From JANOAR01 sp031411235 (GTDB lineage: Bacteria > Verrucomicrobiota > Verrucomicrobiia > Verrucomicrobiales > Verrucomicrobiaceae): a stretch of DNA of 19,696 nt. The stretch covers positions 1 to 19,696 of the forward strand of contig JANOAR010000246.1 in assembly GCA_031411235.1 (NCBI GenBank). Reading direction: 5' to 3'. Below, in pieces: positions 7,006-14,911 of the stretch; the stretch's first letter is position 1, and each line of letters begins with the position of its first letter. Position numbers and translations under genes: made by a program. A model generated the notes under the pieces. That model searched no databases. It was given only the letters and a program-made list of their open reading frames with translations, and was not told where the DNA came from.

Positions 7006-8469
7006 ATGTCCCCAGAACACCACTTCGACCTCCTGCAAACACGCCGCCAATTCTTCGGCCAGACGGGCCTGCGTCTCGGTGGGCTCGGCTTAACTTATGC
7101 CATGGGTGCCGACGCCTTCGCTGCGCCCTCCGCGCAGCAGGTTCACCCTCCCCTGCCCGGCTTGCCGCACTTCGCGGCGAAGGCCAAGGCCGTCATCTAC
7201 CTGCACATGAATGGCGGCCCCTCGCAGCTCGATACCTGGGACTACAAGCCCGGCTTGCAGCAGTGGTTCAACAAAGACATCCCGCCCAGCGTGCAGGGCG
7301 GCCAGCGCCTCACCGGCATGACCAGCAAGCAAGCGCGCTTCCCTGTCGCGCCCAGCCTTTTCAAGTTCGCCCAGCATGGCCAATGCGGGCGTTGGGTCAG
7401 CGAATTGCTGCCGCACACCGCCAAGCATGTCGATGACATCGCCCTGGTAAAAACCATCCACACCAACGCCATCAACCACGATCCCGCCTGCACCTATGTG
7501 ATGACCGGGCGCGAGGTGCCCGGCTACGCCAGCATCGGCTCGTGGCTCAGCTACGGCCTCGGCAGCCCGAGCAATGACCTGCCCTCATTCGTCGTGCTCA
7601 CGCCCAACTGGAAAGCCAAAGCCGCCGCCCAGGCGCTCTTCACCCGCATGTGGAGCAGCGGCTTCCTGCCTGGAAAATTCAGCGGCGTGGCCCTGCGTGC
7701 CGTGGGCGATCCCGTGCTCTATTTAAAGAACCCCGACGGCGTCTCGGCAACCCAGCGCCGGGCCATGCTCGACACGTTGAACCAACTCAATGAGCACAGC
7801 TTTCAGAAGTTCGGCGACCCCGAAATCCAGACGCGCATCTCGCAGTACGAGATGGCCTTCCGTATGCAAACCAGCTTGCCCGAGTTGGTCGATCTCAAGC
7901 AGGAAAGCCAGGCCACGCTGGACATGTATGGCCCCGATGTGACCAAGCCCGGCACCTTCGCCGCCAGCGCCCTGCTTGCTCGTCGCCTCATCGAGCGCGG
8001 CACCCGCGTGGTGCAGCTTTTGCATCGCGGCTGGGATCAGCACAACAACCTCCCCGGCGATCACCGCCTGCAATGCCAGGACACCGACCAACCCATCGGC
8101 GCACTGCTCAGCGACCTGAAACAGCGCGGCCTGCTCGATAGCACCCTCGTTGTCTGGGGCGGTGAATTTGGCCGCACTGCTTATTCGCAGGGCACCCTCA
8201 CCGAGACCAATTATGGCCGCGACCACCACCCGCGAAACTTCTGCATGTGGATGGCGGGCGGCGGCGTGAAAGGCGGCACCAGCTACGGCGAGAGCGACGA
8301 CTTCAGCTACAACATCGCCACCGATCCCGCGCATTTGAATGACTTCAACGCCACGATTCTAAAGCTCTGCGGCATCGACCACGAGCGCCTCAGCTACAAG
8401 TTCCAAGGGCTCGATGCGCGGCTCACGGGCGTGGAAAAGCAGCACGTCATCAAAGAGATGCTCGCGTGA
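7006..8469 (+). CDS. DUF1501 family protein, Tat-exported sulfatase-like fold
   Basis: 487 residues. The N-terminus carries a twin-arginine motif (TRRQFFGQTG, 12-21) followed by an uncharged stretch LRLGGLGLTYAMGADAFAA, so Tat export of a folded, possibly metal-bearing protein is likely. Conserved DUF1501 blocks: YLHMNGGPSQLDTWDYKP (65-82), WGGEFGRTA (about 385-393) and GRDHHPRNFCMWMAGGGVKG (about 405-424). The family is distantly related to the alkaline phosphatase/sulfatase superfamily, where Asp/His residues of such blocks bind metal, but a catalytic activity has not been established. It directly follows its usual partner, the cytochrome/DUF1549/DUF1553 gene, suggesting an exported two-protein unit. 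The ATG at 7006 places the Tat motif at a normal distance. Confidence 0.92.
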   Translation: MSPEHHFDLLQTRRQFFGQTGLRLGGLGLTYAMGADAFAAPSAQQVHPPLPGLPHFAAKAKAVIYLHMNGGPSQLDTWDYKPGLQQWFNKDIPPSVQGGQRLTGMTSKQARFPVAPSLFKFAQHGQCGRWVSELLPHTAKHVDDIALVKTIHTNAINHDPACTYVMTGREVPGYASIGSWLSYGLGSPSNDLPSFVVLTPNWKAKAAAQALFTRMWSSGFLPGKFSGVALRAVGDPVLYLKNPDGVSATQRRAMLDTLNQLNEHSFQKFGDPEIQTRISQYEMAFRMQTSLPELVDLKQESQATLDMYGPDVTKPGTFAASALLARRLIERGTRVVQLLHRGWDQHNNLPGDHRLQCQDTDQPIGALLSDLKQRGLLDSTLVVWGGEFGRTAYSQGTLTETNYGRDHHPRNFCMWMAGGGVKGGTSYGESDDFSYNIATDPAHLNDFNATILKLCGIDHERLSYKFQGLDARLTGVEKQHVIKEMLA

Positions 8470-8530
8470 TGAGTGGCTAGCGCCTTGCTAAAACCAGGGT
8501 TGTGTTTTGCTGGGTTTGTTGGCACTCCAT

Positions 8531-8544
8531 CGTCACTCGTGACG
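8531..8544. repeat. Perfect 14-bp palindrome in the thrC upstream gap
   Basis: cgtcac-tc-gtgacg: 6-bp arms with a 2-bp centre, 53 bp before the thrC start and 62 bp after the DUF1501 stop. There is no T-run, so it is not a standard terminator. It could be an operator-like dyad or chance. It has the same arm and centre lengths as two palindromes inside the dehydrogenase gene. Confidence 0.5.
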
Positions 8545-8596
8545 GCGCTTGAGCTTCCCCAAGCCCTGCGCTTCTATCGCTGCCCCTCATTCTTCC

Positions 8597-9952
8597 ATGA
8601 AATACATCTCCACTCGCGGCCAGACGCCGCCATGCACCTTTTCCGCCGCCGTCGAAGCGGGGCTAGCGCCCGACGCGGGGCTCTTCCTGCCCGAGACGCT
8701 GCCCTCCATCGCAGGCAAACTCGATGCCTGGAGTCACCTCAGCTACCCACAGCTTGCTGCTGAATTTTTGTCGCTCTTTGCCCCCGAAATACCGCTGACC
8801 GAGTGGCATCAACTCACCGCCCAGGCATACTCGCGCTTTGCCAGCAGCGAAGTGGCCCCCTTGCACCAGCTTGATGAGAAGACCTATGTGCTGGAGCTTT
8901 TTCATGGGCCGACACTCGCTTTTAAAGACTTCGCCCTGCAACTTCTCGGCCTGCTCTACAAGCGCCAAGTCGAGCGCAGCGGCAAGCAACTCGCCGTGCT
9001 CGGAGCCACCTCGGGTGACACAGGTTCCGCCGCCATTCACGGCTGCATGGGGCAGGACGGCATCACCATTTTCATCCTCTACCCCGATGGCCGCGTAGCC
9101 CCGTTGCAGGAGCGGCAAATGGCTTGCACAGGCGCGAGCAATGTCTTTGCGATCCCCGTGCCGGGCACCTTCGACGATGCCCAGCGCGTGGTGAAAAGCA
9201 TCTTCGCCGACACCCAGTATGCCCAGGCGATCAACCTCTCTGCTGTGAACTCCATCAACATCGCCCGCGTGCTGGCGCAGTGTGTCTATTACATCTGGGC
9301 GTGGCTGCGACTGCCCGAGAAAGCCCGTGAGCAGTGCGAATTCGTCGTACCGACCGGAAACTTCGGCAACGTCCTTGCAGGCTGGATGACCTCACGCATG
9401 GGCTTACCCGGCGTCAGCTTTTGCGTCGCCACCAATCAGAACGACATCCTCTATCGCTTCTTCACCACGGGCAGTTACGAGCAAGGCCCCGTGCATCCCA
9501 GCCACGCACCGAGCATGGACATCCAAGCCGCCTCCAACTTCGAGCGCTACCTTTATTACCTCTGGGACGAGAACCCCGAGGCCGTGCGCACAGGCATGGC
9601 AAAGCTGCTCGCAGGCCAACCGATCCACGTCCCCCAGGCCGTGGGCACGATTCGTTCCACGCGCATGAGCGACGACGAAATCGCCAGCACCATCGCCACA
9701 CTGTGGCAGCGCCACCGCTACGTTGTTGACCCACACACCGCCTGTGCCTTCAAATCACTCTCCGCGACAAAAACTAGCCTCATCCTTGCGACGGCGAGCC
9801 CGGCAAAATTCCCTGATGTCGTCGCCCAGGCAACCGGCACCGAGCCCAACCATCCCACGCTGGAAGCCCTGAAAAACTTGGAACAAACGCGCTGGCCGCT
9901 ACCTGCCACCGTAGAAGCCGTGAAAGACTTCGTCACCGCACACAAAGCTTGA
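8597..9952 (+). CDS. thrC: Threonine synthase
   Basis: 451 residues from the ATG at 8597, which gives the family-typical N-terminus MKYISTRGQTPPCTFSAAVE. An in-frame ATG 48 bp upstream would add an atypical extension and is rejected. The PLP-binding Lys is in HGPTLAFKDFALQ (Lys110), and the PLP-phosphate loop region is GATSGDTGSAA (136-146). EFVVPTGNFGNVLAGW, near residues 250-265, is another family block. The enzyme converts O-phosphohomoserine to threonine in the cytoplasm with PLP. Length and motifs match the longer (E. coli/yeast-type) class. No thrA or thrB is adjacent. It is followed by rplU after 156 bp, which includes a TATAAA (9981-9986) without a good -35 partner. Confidence 0.95.
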   Translation: MKYISTRGQTPPCTFSAAVEAGLAPDAGLFLPETLPSIAGKLDAWSHLSYPQLAAEFLSLFAPEIPLTEWHQLTAQAYSRFASSEVAPLHQLDEKTYVLELFHGPTLAFKDFALQLLGLLYKRQVERSGKQLAVLGATSGDTGSAAIHGCMGQDGITIFILYPDGRVAPLQERQMACTGASNVFAIPVPGTFDDAQRVVKSIFADTQYAQAINLSAVNSINIARVLAQCVYYIWAWLRLPEKAREQCEFVVPTGNFGNVLAGWMTSRMGLPGVSFCVATNQNDILYRFFTTGSYEQGPVHPSHAPSMDIQAASNFERYLYYLWDENPEAVRTGMAKLLAGQPIHVPQAVGTIRSTRMSDDEIASTIATLWQRHRYVVDPHTACAFKSLSATKTSLILATASPAKFPDVVAQATGTEPNHPTLEALKNLEQTRWPLPATVEAVKDFVTAHKA

Positions 9953-10108
9953 GCCCCGCTCACAAACCGCAAATTCTCGCTATAAAGACAAGAGTTTCTG
10001 CTTGCCAAATATTCACAGTGTGGAAATCTCCGCGCCCCGTAGCCCGGCCCTGTGAATAAACTTGCGCGTGCTGAGCAGCGTGGAAGCAACCCACAAGACA
10101 CAAGACAC

Positions 10109-10423
10109 ATGGCATACGCGATCTTCAAAACAGGCGGCAAGCAGTACAAAGCTGTCGTCGGTGATAAACTGGATGTTCAAAAGCTCGAACTCACTGAAGG
10201 TGAATGGGCGACATTCGACCAAGTGCTGGCAACAGGTGAAGGCGCAAGCATCACCGTCGGCACCCCTACCGTCTCAGGAGCCAGCGTCGTGGCCAAGGTG
10301 GTAAAGCAGTTCAAAGCTCCGAAGGTCACCACCTTCAAGTTCAAGAAACGTAAAGGCTACCACAAGACTCGCGGCCACCGCCAGCCCCTCACCCAGGTGC
10401 AAATCGTCTCGATCAACGCCTAA
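10109..10423 (+). CDS. rplU: 50S ribosomal protein L21
   Basis: 104 residues, the normal length. The N-terminus MAYAIFKTGGKQYKAVVGDK and the C-terminal RNA-binding block FKFKKRKGYHKTRGHRQPLT are the L21 signatures; it binds 23S rRNA in the large subunit. The start is set by this N-terminus. An upstream ATG at 10052 would add 19 unrelated residues. It is followed by rpmA after 31 bp, the near-universal rplU-rpmA order, so the two are probably one operon. No ribosome-binding site is obvious; the upstream sequence is acaagacacaagacac. Confidence 0.97.
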   Translation: MAYAIFKTGGKQYKAVVGDKLDVQKLELTEGEWATFDQVLATGEGASITVGTPTVSGASVVAKVVKQFKAPKVTTFKFKKRKGYHKTRGHRQPLTQVQIVSINA

Positions 10424-10454
10424 CCCCACCACACCCCAAGAAGGAATATAAGTT

Positions 10455-10721
10455 ATGGCCCATAAAAAAGGACAAGGCTCAGTTAAGAATGGTCGCGATA
10501 GCCGCAGCAAGCGTCTCGGGATCAAGAAATTCGGTGGCGAAACCGTCATCGCAGGCAACATCATCGCCCGTCAGCGCGGCACCAAGTGGACTCCTGGTCG
10601 CAATGTTGGCATCGGCAAAGACCACACCATCTTCTCCCTCATCGCAGGCCGCGTCGAGTTTGACAAAGATGGCCGTCGCATCAACGTCGCCGCTCCCGTA
10701 GCCGCCGCCGTTGCGGTCTAA
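10455..10721 (+). CDS. rpmA: 50S ribosomal protein L27
   Basis: 88 residues beginning MAHKKGQGSVKNGRDS, with GIKKFGGETVIAGNIIARQR and WTPGRNVGIGKDHTIFS. These are the L27 blocks whose N-terminal tail reaches the peptidyl-transferase centre. There is no cleavable N-terminal extension of the Firmicutes type. A clear Shine-Dalgarno-like aaggaa (10441-10446) lies 8 bp before the ATG, one of the few good ones in this window. The gene is followed by a strong terminator. No obgE follows, although rplU-rpmA-obg is common elsewhere; an amidase gene lies in that place. Confidence 0.97.
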   Translation: MAHKKGQGSVKNGRDSRSKRLGIKKFGGETVIAGNIIARQRGTKWTPGRNVGIGKDHTIFSLIAGRVEFDKDGRRINVAAPVAAAVAV

Positions 10722-10782
10722 CGAAGCCGCTACCACAGCTCGTTTCCAACTCCTCAACGTGCCAGTCACATGGCACCCAGCG

Positions 10783-10820
10783 AAAGCTGAAGAGCCCCGG
10801 CTCTTCAGCTTTCTTGTTTT
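10783..10820 (+). terminator. Rho-independent terminator of the rplU-rpmA operon
   Basis: A perfect 12-bp stem (aaagctgaagag at 10783-10794, ctcttcagcttt at 10801-10812) with loop ccccgg is followed by ttcttgtttt. It lies 61 bp after the rpmA stop and just upstream of the amidase gene at 10844, which therefore probably has its own promoter overlapping or following this hairpin. Confidence 0.92.
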
Positions 10821-10843
10821 GTATTGCGGTGATACTTGAACCC

Positions 10844-12469
10844 ATGAAACGAAGCCGATTTATCCACCACACCGCCTTGGCTGGGGCTGGCCTCTCGCTA
10901 AGTTCCCTGCCGAGCTGTGCCCCAAAATCCGCGCCCCGCAACGATGGCCCAAGCCCGGAGCCCTTTGCCTTTGAAGAAAGCACCATCGCAGAACTCCAGC
11001 AGGCGATGGACGCAGGGCAACTCACCTCTGTGGCGCTCACTCGGGCGCACCTGCAACGCATCGAATCACTCGACCACCAAGGCCCGCGATTGAACGCTGT
11101 CATTGCCCTCAATCCCGAGGCACTCGCGATAGCAGAATCGCTCGACCAAGAACGTCGCGCCGGAAAGACACGCGGCCCCTTTCATGGCCTACCCGTGCTG
11201 GTGAAAGACAACCTCGACACCCATGACCGCATGAGCACCACGGCAGGTTCGCTAGCCCTGGCAGACTCCATCGCTCCACGCGACTCTACCGTCGTCGAAC
11301 GACTACGCGCAGCAGGTCTGGTGATACTCGGCAAGACCAACCTCAGCGAGTGGGCCAACTTCCGCAGCCACCATTCCACCAGCGGCTGGAGTGGCCTTGG
11401 CGGACAGACTCGCAATCCCTACTGCCTCGACCGAGACCCCTCTGGCTCCAGTTCCGGCTCAGCCGCTGCCGTCGCTGCCAACTTCGCCCCGCTAGCGATC
11501 GGCACCGAGACCAACGGCTCCATCGTCTCGCCGTCCTCCTGCTGCGGCGTGGTCGGCATCAAGCCCACCGTCGGCCTCGTCAGCCGCGCAGGCATCATCC
11601 CCATCTCATCAAGCCAAGACACCGCTGGCCCCATCGCCCGCACCGTCACCGACGCCGCCGCCCTGCTAGCCATCATACTGGGCGACGATCCTCGTGATGC
11701 CGCGACCCAGCGATCCCTTGGCAAAACAGCGAACCACATCGCTTCGTTGTTAGCACCACAGCCCATGCCCACGGCTCGGCTCGGCATCGCCCGCCGCCAC
11801 TTCCAACTGCACCCTCAAGTGGATCCTGTGTTTGAAAAAGCACTGAATGACCTGCGTGGCATGGGTGCTCACTTGATCGACCCGATACAGCTCCCCTCGC
11901 TCGCCGCACTGCGCGGAGCCGACCAGCGAGTCATGCTCTACGAATTCAAAGCCGGGCTGAACGACTACTTCACCAGCCTGGGCAGCCAAGCTCAGGTCAA
12001 AAACCTCGACGACCTCATCGCCTTCAACCAACGCGAGGCCGCCAAAGAACTGCGCCTCTTCGGCCAAGAAATCCTCATCGAAGCCGCACGCATGGGCCCC
12101 TTGACTGATCCCGATTACCTCGAAGCCAAAGCTCACTGCCAAAAGTGGTCCGAGGCGCTCGAAGCCCTCATGGATGAGCACCAACTCGACGCCATCATCG
12201 CCCCCACGCGCGGCCCCGCCGCGACTCTTGACATCATCCATGGCGACCATGGCCTAGGCGGCATCTCATCCTACCCCGCCATCGCGGGCCTGCCCCACAT
12301 CACCGTGCCCTGCGGTCATATTTTTGGCCTGCCCGTCGGTCTGTCCTTCTTTGGCCGCGCCTGGAGCGAACCCACATTGGTCAACATTGCACTCGCCTTT
12401 GAGCAAGCGACCCACGCAAGGCAAGCACCGAAATTTTTGAGCACACTGGAGATTCCTGAATCGCTGTGA
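10844..12469 (+). CDS. Exported amidase (amidase signature family)
   Basis: 541 residues from the ATG at 10844. The amidase-signature triad is visible: Lys121 in GLPVLVKDNLDT, the cis-Ser in the Gly/Ser-rich block DPSGSSSGSAAAVAA (Ser near 202), and the nucleophile Ser near 226 in GTETNGSIVSP. The Gly/Ser block departs from the usual GGSSGGS by two Ser-for-Gly changes. The N-terminus MKRSRFIHHTALAGAGLSLS followed by SLPSC suggests export, possibly as a lipoprotein (Cys near 25), although Pro before the Ser-Cys makes the lipobox imperfect. Exported relatives are often annotated as amidase or peptide amidase and hydrolyse carboxamides. The substrate here is unknown, and GatA is excluded by the signal peptide and lack of gatB/gatC. 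The in-frame ATG 30 bp upstream lies in the terminator tail. Confidence 0.9.
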   Translation: MKRSRFIHHTALAGAGLSLSSLPSCAPKSAPRNDGPSPEPFAFEESTIAELQQAMDAGQLTSVALTRAHLQRIESLDHQGPRLNAVIALNPEALAIAESLDQERRAGKTRGPFHGLPVLVKDNLDTHDRMSTTAGSLALADSIAPRDSTVVERLRAAGLVILGKTNLSEWANFRSHHSTSGWSGLGGQTRNPYCLDRDPSGSSSGSAAAVAANFAPLAIGTETNGSIVSPSSCCGVVGIKPTVGLVSRAGIIPISSSQDTAGPIARTVTDAAALLAIILGDDPRDAATQRSLGKTANHIASLLAPQPMPTARLGIARRHFQLHPQVDPVFEKALNDLRGMGAHLIDPIQLPSLAALRGADQRVMLYEFKAGLNDYFTSLGSQAQVKNLDDLIAFNQREAAKELRLFGQEILIEAARMGPLTDPDYLEAKAHCQKWSEALEALMDEHQLDAIIAPTRGPAATLDIIHGDHGLGGISSYPAIAGLPHITVPCGHIFGLPVGLSFFGRAWSEPTLVNIALAFEQATHARQAPKFLSTLEIPESL

Positions 12470-12802
12470 AAAGCGCAGCCCATAGCTGCGACGGGGCTAG
12501 ACGTGGAGGGCGGCGTTAGGATGGGGAAGGCTTTACCACGGATGAACACGGATGCTCACGAATAGGGAATCTCTTTCGGCCACAAGTGAACGTGCGGACG
12601 TTCGCTGGCAGTATAGCATCGAGATGCCTCCCCATTGGTGGCCATTCGTGTTCATCCGTGGTTGCTCTGGAATGCCCTTAAAATGCCAAGAAACTCGTTA
12701 TGATGCCCAGCGCTGTCCCAAGCTAAGCTTTGCTGAAAATCCATTTGCTGCCTCCCCTCCGAACCTGCTAACTAGGCGGCCCCCTTCCCTCCACACACAG
12801 CC
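12470..12802. other. 333-bp non-coding gap
   Basis: No credible gene is seen between the amidase stop and the PpiD-like start. It holds the periodic inverted repeat at 12535-12666. Two hairpins lie inside that repeat: gaacgt/acgttc at 12588-12603 and gcatc/gatgc at 12616-12627. Toward the PpiD-like gene there is a possible promoter, ttgctg and taacta separated by 18 bp, which is weak. A short plus-strand reading frame through the repeat has no recognisable content. Confidence 0.7.
12535..12666. repeat. MITE-like inverted repeat built of 10-bp units
   Basis: The left arm accacggatgaacacggatg (12535-12554) matches the reverse complement of the right arm (12643-12662) at 19 of 20 bases. Within each arm a 10-bp unit, consensus CACGRATGNN, recurs: on the left CACGGATGAA, CACGGATGCT, then CACGAATAGG; on the right (complement) CACGGATGAA, CACGAATGGC, then a diverged CACCAATGGG. 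The interior has two small hairpins and no coding capacity. A third exact 17-bp piece lies at 3784-3800. From memory, related CACGGATGAA-type repeats occur between genes in many Verrucomicrobia and Planctomycetes. Confidence 0.75.
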
Positions 12803-14344
12803 ATGCTTGAATTCTTTCGTCGCCACCGCGGTCCCTTCATGATCGGGATCACCATCGTCATCATCATCAGCTTTGCTTGGTGGGGTGGTTCCAGAAAATC
12901 AGGTGCTAAGATGAACGCCAGTCCAGATGACACTGCCCTGGTAATCTATGGTCGCCACTACAGCCACATCGACCTGGGCAAATACGCAGGCTATCAGCGC
13001 CTTGCCTATCAGCTTGGGTTATACGAGTTGGCCTTCGGCTTGCCCGCCGCAGCCCAGCTTGACGTCGTCAACCGCGATGAAAACACAGGCGTCGGTTTTG
13101 CCGCCAACCTCCTCGTGCTGCGCGAGCAAGCCCTCAAGCACGGCGTTGCCATCTCGGATGAAGAAGCCCGGGTGCGCTTCAAGACACTTCAACCCTTCCA
13201 AAAGGAAGGCAAATTCGATGAGCAAAGCGCCGCCAACTTCCAGACCAACATCGGCAGCATGGGCCTCATGCCTCGCGACATCCTTGACCTCATCAAGGAC
13301 AGCATCGCCTACGAGAAGCTCAATGAAATGGTCGGCCTGAACTACACGCCCTCGACCCTCGCCGTCAGCAAAAGCTACGCTGCACAGCAGCAGACCATCA
13401 AAGCCAGCACCATCAAGTTTGCCCTCGATGACTTCAAAAAGAAGATCGAAGTCAAAGATGACGAGATCGCCAAGTACTTCGGTGAAAAGAAGGACACCTA
13501 CAAAACCACCGAGAAACGCGCCGCCGTGTATGTGGTCTTTGAAAAACCCAAAGCCGACGACAAGCTCAAGGCCGAGGACAATGCCAAAGCCACCACCGCC
13601 TGGGAGGAAATGGTGAACAAGTTCGACAGCGACTTCCGCACGCCCGGAGCCGACATCAACAAACTCGTCGAAGCGCTCAAGAAGCCCGAAATCAAGGTTC
13701 AAGTCCTCGCCCTCAGCGAGGAAGCAACGCCCGCCGACGCCATCAAGGACGAAGCCGAAGTCGTGAAGGAACTGTTCCGCCCCTCCCTCAAAATCGGTGA
13801 GCACAGCGCCCCCATCGAAGGCAGCAAGGGCTACTATTTCCTCAAAGTCACCCAACTTGATGCTTCCAAGCAGCAGGAACTCAAAGACGTGACCGCCAAG
13901 GTGAAGGAAAGCCTCATCGTCCAAAAGGCCCAGGAGGCCATGACCAAGACCGCCAACGAGGCCCGCACCGCGCTGCAAGACGCGCTGAAGGCAGGCAAAA
14001 AACTCGATGATGTGGTGAAGGAAAAAGCCTGGAAGAGCGAAGCCCTCGCCGAGTTGACCCCAGGCAACCCACCTCCCGGCCTCGACAAAGGTGCCGAGAT
14101 CGCCAAGAGCGCTGCCGAAACCCCCGTCAATGGTGTCGCCTTGCCGATCACCACCGACACAGGTTCGCTCCTCGTCGTCGTCACCAGCAAAGAACTACGC
14201 AAGCGCGACGACTCCGCGACGATGAAGCAAAGCCAGGAAAGCAGCATCGCTCAACAGACCAAATCCGCTCTCTTCAAGGCATGGTTTAGCCAGCTCGTGA
14301 AGGAAGCCAACGTGAAGCAACCCACCCTGCTGGATCGTTCCTAA
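12803..14344 (+). CDS. Membrane-anchored PpiD/SurA-like peptidyl-prolyl isomerase/chaperone
   Basis: 513 residues. A short basic N-terminus (MLEFFRRHRG) is followed by a single transmembrane segment (about 12-28, MIGITIVIIISFAWWGG), giving a type II anchor with the rest in the periplasm. Residues about 30-200 look like a SurA-type N-terminal chaperone domain, including the SDEEARVRFKTLQPFQKEGKFD-style pattern seen in PpiD. A Lys/Glu-rich central part, about 200-360, ends in LKIGEHSAPIEGSKGYYFLK; this resembles the last strands of a parvulin domain, but the rest of that domain is weak. The C-terminus is highly charged and helical (about 350-510). PpiD homologues help fold outer-membrane and secreted proteins. 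Isomerase activity is doubtful from sequence; a chaperone role is more likely. The TPR gene follows 19 bp later. Confidence 0.82.
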   Translation: MLEFFRRHRGPFMIGITIVIIISFAWWGGSRKSGAKMNASPDDTALVIYGRHYSHIDLGKYAGYQRLAYQLGLYELAFGLPAAAQLDVVNRDENTGVGFAANLLVLREQALKHGVAISDEEARVRFKTLQPFQKEGKFDEQSAANFQTNIGSMGLMPRDILDLIKDSIAYEKLNEMVGLNYTPSTLAVSKSYAAQQQTIKASTIKFALDDFKKKIEVKDDEIAKYFGEKKDTYKTTEKRAAVYVVFEKPKADDKLKAEDNAKATTAWEEMVNKFDSDFRTPGADINKLVEALKKPEIKVQVLALSEEATPADAIKDEAEVVKELFRPSLKIGEHSAPIEGSKGYYFLKVTQLDASKQQELKDVTAKVKESLIVQKAQEAMTKTANEARTALQDALKAGKKLDDVVKEKAWKSEALAELTPGNPPPGLDKGAEIAKSAAETPVNGVALPITTDTGSLLVVVTSKELRKRDDSATMKQSQESSIAQQTKSALFKAWFSQLVKEANVKQPTLLDRS

Positions 14345-14363
14345 CCCCTCGCATCAGACATCT

Positions 14364-14714
14364 ATGAGCGACCAGGCAGACCAAGTCGAGGCGCTCTATG
14401 ATGAGGCCAGCGGCCACATCGCCATCGGTGAGTTGGAGCAGGCCACCCTGCTTTACCGCCAGTGTGTGGCCCTCGATCCCCAGCACTTCGATAGCTGGCA
14501 CGCTCTCGGCATGGCGCTGATGAAGCTCGACCAAACCAAGGAAGCCATCGGCGCAGGCCTCATGGCCACCACCCTCCGGCCCAACGATCTCCTGGCCTGG
14601 ACTGCGCTCTCGCAGATGTATGTAAAAAACCACCAAATTGCCGAAGCCGAGGATGCCAAAGGCAAGGCCCGCATCTTGTCCCTGGGCGGCAAGGTCGTCA
14701 GGGACGTGAGCTGA
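14364..14714 (+). CDS. Small TPR-repeat protein
   Basis: 116 residues made of about three tetratricopeptide repeats: EALYDEASGHIAIGELEQAT, then LYRQCVALDPQHFDSWHALG, then the helix pair around MKLDQTKEAIGAGLMATTLR and NDLLAWTALSQMYVKNHQ. The pattern of W/L/G at position 4, 7 and 8, A at 20 and P at 32 is clear. No signal peptide or membrane segment is present, so it is probably cytoplasmic and serves as a protein-binding scaffold. It lies 19 bp after the PpiD-like gene, in the same direction, and is likely co-transcribed. The specific partner is unknown. The C-terminus runs to a stop just before the large palindrome. Confidence 0.85.
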   Translation: MSDQADQVEALYDEASGHIAIGELEQATLLYRQCVALDPQHFDSWHALGMALMKLDQTKEAIGAGLMATTLRPNDLLAWTALSQMYVKNHQIAEAEDAKGKARILSLGGKVVRDVS

Positions 14715-14720
14715 TCATTT

Positions 14721-14911
14721 GGCCTCAGCCGTGACCATGCAGTAGAAATCGTCAGCGAGGCTGAGCGAGGGCCGCCAATACAAGGAAGGTAGTGCTTTTT
14801 GGGCCTGAGTGTGGTTCCACCACTCGCTGGCCCAAAAAGCACTGCCTGACGTAGTAGTGGTGGGCCGTAGCCAGCCGCAGCAGATTTCTACTGCATGGTC
14901 ACGGCTTAGCC
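14721..14911. repeat. Imperfect 180-bp palindrome between convergent genes
   Basis: The outer arms 14727-14750 and 14883-14906 are perfectly complementary over 24 bp. Inner arms 14788-14805 and 14829-14846 match at 17 of 18. Near the centre GAGTG (14807-14811) pairs with CACTC (14821-14825). All arms share one symmetry centre near 14817, so this is one nested structure. The intervening segments 14751-14787 and 14847-14882 have diverged. The right outer arm overlaps the last three codons of the ceramidase-like gene. Read outward from the centre, both arms can encode AQKALP and DFYCMVTA, a consequence of symmetry that may also point to a decayed gene end. A long RNA or DNA hairpin acting as a two-way terminator is possible. 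Confidence 0.85.

Noticed and set aside
12552..12842. 96-codon plus-strand frame over the 333-bp gap
   Set aside because: It runs through the inverted repeat and overlaps the PpiD-like start in another frame. The translation has no recognisable motif.
13019..13978. 319-codon minus-strand open frame opposite the PpiD-like gene
   Set aside because: Phe/Gly/Val/Asp-rich low-complexity translation, caused by Lys/Glu/Ala-rich codons on the real strand.
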